DNA of 64,000 nt from Lachnospiraceae bacterium (GTDB lineage Bacteria; Bacillota; Clostridia; Lachnospirales; Lachnospiraceae): NCBI GenBank assembly GCA_028689585.1, contig JAQVCW010000021.1, positions 20,639-84,638 of the forward strand, read 5' to 3'. Shown piece after piece: positions 61,201-64,000 of the stretch. Position 1 is the first letter of the stretch, and each line of letters opens with the position of its first letter. The notes under the pieces are model-generated. The model was not told the DNA's origin. It ran no database searches and saw only the letters and a list, made by a program, of their open reading frames with translations. The position numbers were made by a program, and so were the translations under genes.

Positions 61201-61784
61201 TTTTCTTTCTGCAGAATCGATAAAACCTCCTGAGCACTCTTCGCCTCGATCAGAGCATAATCCGGGCACAGGATATTTCTCGCCTCTGCCCTTCCGGTCT
61301 CGTCTTCATCTGCAATAATGATTTTTCTGGCGTTCTTTTTCGCTTCAGAAGGCTTATAAAAAATGCTTTTTCGAATATCAGCCTGTACAACACGATTCCC
61401 AGAGTCCATGAATACACTCTGGATCTCCCTGCTTCCGTCTTTCATACGGATAACGCTGAATTCTCCCATAATATAAGTAATCGTCTTGTCTTTTCTCAAA
61501 ATCCGGTGTCCAAAATTCACCGGCTGTCCGGTCTGCACACATCTGCGGATAAAACGCTTGACAATCTCGATATCATATTCGTATATCAGGCCAAACAGAC
61601 CATGCGCCGTTACTTCTGCAAACGCTTCTTTGCTGTCATACCCATAGATGGATGCGCCTGCGCTGTTAAACTGAAGTATTTCTGCTTCCTCATTAATCGA
61701 AAATCGAAAAATTCCGCAAAGAACCGCTTCAAACAGATCCTGTTCCGATTCCGCATATGTCAAATTGTCCATTTTATTGTCCAC
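58290..61784 (-). CDS. Hybrid sensor histidine kinase / response regulator
   Basis: Large cytoplasmic kinase of 1164 aa without membrane helices. Domains in order: PAS (about 10-130), a degenerate receiver (KIIIADEDETGRAEARNIL, in part: IIIADEDETGR; the usual phospho-Asp position reads SSFSIM), three or more PAS repeats (to about 780), HisKA (FLSRMSHEIRTPMNAILG), HATPase (LLSNAVKFT, DDGKGI, GGTGLGLAI) and a C-terminal receiver (LLVEDHKINM; LMDVRMPVMDG; AMTANAF). It heads the chemosensory operon and has its own promoter. It could feed signals into or receive them from the Che system. Start GTG at 61784 or ATG at 61772 are both possible. Confidence 0.9.
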   Translation of the reverse strand: MDNKMDNLTYAESEQDLFEAVLCGIFRFSINEEAEILQFNSAGASIYGYDSKEAFAEVTAHGLFGLIYEYDIEIVKRFIRRCVQTGQPVNFGHRILRKDKTITYIMGEFSVIRMKDGSREIQSVFMDSGNRVVQADIRKSIFYKPSEAKKNARKIIIADEDETGRAEARNILCPDYALIEAKSAQEVLSILQKEKDEIAVILSSFSIMVQDNFGFVAAIKSSMQYASIPIVALGDNEDNDINEEEVLAYGANEYLKRPLNPHIIKLRLANLMELRDTAIQRNAVETIVDNIPGGVMVVRVSDKLQPIFVSSGIAELGGWEEEELSRVMGRDIIDTVISEKDQSRIKAKITNALPARLPVEFTARALHKNGSTIWIHAHAVWVREENGFQIYQVVVSPTTVTEKMYQGMMDDAPWPISVFSMENNELLYVNNAAGKLMEDTPELNNYLEQLTFDEYKMRQIIPQNSSKHLTLNGKLIDWNGIKSRIIYITDDTESYFAQMERHELYETELIKQSVREENVIGTAVFNLSRDFLVEFNTEKVFNRSVVEGMKVKECLDLLLEYMVDPQERAEFVKRFQVAKMIEAFHKNNRKNSIRCRYQDRGKMLHWIHFKWNIIERPMDGDILAFMYVYDIDEEIIRQTAYSRTLGMEAEVVSYLKLLDGTIHPLMTKENTLYVPEFTTGNYEEYVAMLLENVIDAADRKKAAGEFEMESLRRSLEKEDIVSIYYRTRWYAKKGVRRQQHKKVQAFYLDEEQQLICMVYTDVTDIYEEQQEQNRKLQVALNEAKQANEAKSMFLSRMSHEIRTPMNAILGLSGLAIDETKDPAAMKEYLNKINSSGQYLLGLINDILDMSKIESERVKLSPEPYTIKECIDFIMISMKSQMDEKGLHFSYQEENVTKEKLMLDKMRFQQIFFNLLSNAVKFTGWGGHIGVFVTQLWKKEDHVKVHIIVKDDGKGIAEDSMQQIFEPFEQAKNQNSIEYGGTGLGLAIVKNLVNLMDGTISVKSTEGKGTEFILDMLLPVGGLQEQEVKAQQTLLQDYDFTGKKVLLVEDHKINMEIVQKLLTRKNCMVDTAQNGQKAVDIMTAAGEKEYQAILMDVRMPVMDGITATKLIRRLPRPDAGTIPIIAMTANAFDEDALETKLAGMNAHLTKPISMNVLYQTLYEFM

Positions 61785-61832
61785 CTTTATTCCTCTATCC
61801 GTCCATTCAGTACAAAAAATATAGTTTAATCT

Positions 61833-61861
61833 ATTATATCATTGTGCAATTCGTTTGTAAA
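61833..61861 (-). promoter_or_regulatory. Promoter of the chemosensory operon
   Basis: TTTACA (61856-61861), 17 bases, TATAAT (61833-61838) on the minus strand, about 50 bases before the hybrid kinase start. Confidence 0.8.
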
Positions 61862-61892
61862 CACTTCAAAGTCTTTCCTTCCGGACGCCGCA

Positions 61893-61930
61893 ATTAAAAA
61901 AACAGAGCCAAAAGGCTCTGTTTTTTAATT
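61893..61930. terminator. Bidirectional terminator after pfp
   Basis: CAGAGCC-AAAA-GGCTCTG stem with T-runs on both strands, ten bases after the pfp stop codon. Confidence 0.9.
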
Positions 61931-61939
61931 GCAATTTTA

Positions 61940-63598
61940 TTACTGCTGTTCGAGAGCAAGTGTTCTCGTTGTGATGTCACACACTTCAGCAGGTCCGTAA
62001 TACTGGATTGCTCCCGGATATACGAAAGAGGTTTCCACTGCCCATTCGTCTCTGTGAGCTTCAAAGTATTTGAATGGCTTTCCGTCAAGCTCAACAAGAG
62101 CCTTCTTGATAACCGGTTTGTCTTCTCCATGTCTTCTTTCCATGTTCATCATCTTGGTGATCGGCATACCGCCGGCAACCCATTCGTTGGCCGGTTTGGA
62201 AAGATTGGAAACCTTTGACAAGTAACCATTATAACCATACTGGATCAGCATAAATGCATTGTATCCTAAGGAGTAGCAGTAGTCTGAATCGAAATTGGAC
62301 GGGAATGCACATCTTCCTTCGTATCCGAAGAAGTGATGAAGGGCACCGAATTTTCCTTTATAAGTGCCGGCTTTTCTTCTCCCCTCCAGTTTGTCTTTTA
62401 CAAGCGCGGAGAACAATTTTTCAGATTCGATCAGAGAAACCTGTACATTTCCATGGGGATCTCTTTCCAGGAATAACTGCTGCTGGATGCTTTCCGGAAG
62501 AATAGCAAATACATTCATGGTTTCGCTGGTCAAGCCTTTTTCGATAAATGCATATTTTTCTTTCCAGGTTGCAAGAGCGTTGAATTCATCTGCTTTGCTT
62601 CCTGCAAGCAGCTCATTGATTTCCTGAATCAATGCTGAGAATTCCGGAACAAATTCAACCACACCCTCCGGGATGATTGCGACACCGAAGTTCAATCCTT
62701 TTGCAGCTCTCTTTTCCACTGCATCAGCAATGTAATCAGCAATCTGTGAAAGGGACATTTTTTTAGCGGAAACTTCCTCTGAGATCAGGCAGATATTCGG
62801 CTGCGTTTCAAGAGCGCACTCCAGTGCAACGTGGGAAGCGGAACGTCCCATAACTTTGATAAAGTGCCAGTATTTTTTCGCTGAATTGGCATCTCTCTCG
62901 ATGTTGCCGATCAGTTCGCTGTAGGTCTTGGTAGCAGTATCAAAACCGAAAGAGCATTCAATATCTTCATTCTTAAGGTCGCCGTCAATGGTCTTGGGGC
63001 ATCCGATCACCTGAACACCGGTGTTGTGAGCTGCAAAATATTCAGCAAGGACAGCAGCATTTGTATTGGAATCGTCACCGCCAATGATAACGATGGCAGT
63101 GATGCCGTGCTTCTTGCAAACCTCAGCAGCAATCGCAAACTGTTCATCTGTTTCCAGCTTTGTTCTGCCGGAACCAATGATATCAAAACCGCCGGTATTT
63201 CTGAACTGATTAATATATTCGTCATCAAAGATCAGATAATCGTCTTCGATCAGACCGCTTGGGCCTTTTTTGAAACCATAAAGAACATTTTCTGCATTTG
63301 TTGCCTTAAGGGCATCATATAATCCGCAGACAACGTTGTGTCCGCCGGGAGCCTGTCCACCGGAAAGAATAACACCGACAATCTGTTTCTTTGCTTCAGA
63401 AGTGTTCTGGCCTTTCTGGAAGGTAACTTCCTTCTTGCCATAGGTATTTGGAAAAAGAGCTTTGATCTTTTCCTGGTCGGCTGCGCTCTGAGTTTCTTTC
63501 CCTTCCTCGACGCTAATATCTGCAATACCATGTCTCAGCATTCCGGGAAGTTTGGGAGAATACTCATATCTGGCTTTTTGTAATGATGAAATTTCCAT
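61940..63598 (-). CDS. pfp: Diphosphate-fructose-6-phosphate 1-phosphotransferase
   Basis: PPi-dependent phosphofructokinase of about 552 aa, the long plant/spirochete-type subgroup. [10 protein letters not shown] (near residue 81) and the PPi-type substrate loop GGDDSNTNA (near 170) replace the ATP-type [24 protein letters not shown] and KMNMERRH-like segments follow. It reversibly phosphorylates fructose 6-phosphate in glycolysis. The start at 63598 has AGGAG upstream; the longer in-frame extension covers the promoter and is rejected. Single gene between a promoter and a bidirectional terminator. Confidence 0.94.
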   Translation of the reverse strand: MEISSLQKARYEYSPKLPGMLRHGIADISVEEGKETQSAADQEKIKALFPNTYGKKEVTFQKGQNTSEAKKQIVGVILSGGQAPGGHNVVCGLYDALKATNAENVLYGFKKGPSGLIEDDYLIFDDEYINQFRNTGGFDIIGSGRTKLETDEQFAIAAEVCKKHGITAIVIIGGDDSNTNAAVLAEYFAAHNTGVQVIGCPKTIDGDLKNEDIECSFGFDTATKTYSELIGNIERDANSAKKYWHFIKVMGRSASHVALECALETQPNICLISEEVSAKKMSLSQIADYIADAVEKRAAKGLNFGVAIIPEGVVEFVPEFSALIQEINELLAGSKADEFNALATWKEKYAFIEKGLTSETMNVFAILPESIQQQLFLERDPHGNVQVSLIESEKLFSALVKDKLEGRRKAGTYKGKFGALHHFFGYEGRCAFPSNFDSDYCYSLGYNAFMLIQYGYNGYLSKVSNLSKPANEWVAGGMPITKMMNMERRHGEDKPVIKKALVELDGKPFKYFEAHRDEWAVETSFVYPGAIQYYGPAEVCDITTRTLALEQQ

Positions 63599-63646
63599 AA
63601 TTAATCTCCTTCTTGTGTTTTGTATAGATATCATAAGATATTCTAG

Positions 63647-63675
63647 ATTATAATGCATTCTGTTTAAAATGTAAA
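63647..63675 (-). promoter_or_regulatory. Promoter of pfp
   Basis: TTTACA (63670-63675), 17 bases, TATAAT (63647-63652) on the minus strand, giving a leader of about 40 bases. Confidence 0.8.
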
Positions 63676-63711
63676 GACTTTGAAATTTTCCCATATTCCG
63701 CCATGTGTTAC

Positions 63712-64000
63712 TATTCACAGCCAATTTATGTTTGACACATTTTATACGTTTCCATGGCTGTAAATAGTAGCATTCACAGGCTCATTCCGAAATTTGCTGT
63801 GCAAATTGGAGCCTGCTCACTCCTGCATCACTTCCTTACGACTCAAACAGCAGGTGTTTGAGTCTGCTGTGAACCAATGTCATTAACTTAAAGTGCAAAA
63901 TGTGAAAATGACAGTTAATGTTACAGGAAAGAGGTTAACTTAACAGAAAAAGTAATTAATTCCACAAAAGCCCAAATAAGATAAAACAGATATTTTATGT
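63712..64000. other. Non-coding end of window with palindromes
   Basis: No gene is seen. CTATT..ACAGCCA and TGGCTGT..AATAG arms (63712-63767) and CAGGCTC/GAGCCTG arms with an inner AATTTGC/GCAAATT (63777-63815) form palindromes, the second resembling the intercistronic repeat family in its centre. At 63875-63891 the 17 bases shared with the IS remnant at 31951 occur, so an insertion sequence may begin here and continue past the window. Confidence 0.4.

Overview
The window looks like chromosomal DNA of an anaerobic Gram-positive gut Clostridia, most likely a Lachnospiraceae member. The evidence is strong GGAGG-type ribosome binding sites, YesM/YesN regulators embedded in sugar ABC operons, PPi-dependent phosphofructokinase, a cobalt-type anaerobic B12 chelatase, DUF1703-type AAA genes and gut-type mobile debris. 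Genus cannot be fixed from sequence reading alone. Almost everything is on the minus strand, so operons read from high to low coordinates.

Layout. (1) 0.2-10.2 kb: an alpha-galactoside operon: secreted solute-binding protein, two permeases, GH4 alpha-galactosidase, YesM sensor, YesN regulator, GH36 alpha-galactosidase. (2) 10.4-15.1 kb: two nearly identical copies of an AAA-ATPase/PD-(D/E)XK gene flank a P1-family peptidase; the copied unit also carries the last bases of the neighbouring cbiK. (3) 15.1-25.3 kb: a cobalt/tetrapyrrole region. A cobalamin riboswitch with its own terminator precedes a secreted CbiK chelatase fused to a NEAT-like domain, followed by a FecCD/BtuCD-type importer and a cytoplasmic CbiK. 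Upstream of the riboswitch lie cbiL, an ABC-2 transporter and a membrane-anchored protein with two NEAT-like domains. (4) 25.4-31.7 kb: L,D-transpeptidase, a tandem solute-binding/PAS/GGDEF protein, DegV and a divergent TetR-family regulator.

(5) 31.7-39.0 kb: a mobile island. An IS4-like transposase remnant and a truncated cysteine-rich KTR gene flank a 3,485-bp recombinase-in-trio (RIT) element with 30-bp terminal inverted repeats. Next to it are an anti-sigma-like gene, a sigma factor that seems to lack region 2, a flavoprotein and a decayed serine recombinase, ending at tRNA-Arg(ACG). (6) 39.1-41.6 kb: a lipoprotein, an HPr-like protein without the catalytic histidine, and a type IV ABC-like membrane protein. 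(7) 41.8-49.9 kb: a galacto-N-biose/lacto-N-biose locus (GH112 phosphorylase, NahK-like kinase, ABC importer, small membrane protein, divergent AraC regulator). (8) 49.9-61.9 kb: a chemosensory operon (CheA, CheB, CheC, CheR, CheY, three CheW, one MCP and a large hybrid kinase), with no flagellar genes in view. (9) 61.9-63.6 kb: pfp; the last 400 bases are non-coding with palindromes.

Most noteworthy are the riboswitch-controlled extracellular chelatase/NEAT-like region, a family of conserved palindromes placed just upstream of ribosome binding sites inside operons, the copied AAA gene with signs of gene conversion, and the RIT element. All family assignments are from motif recognition by eye; no database search was run.
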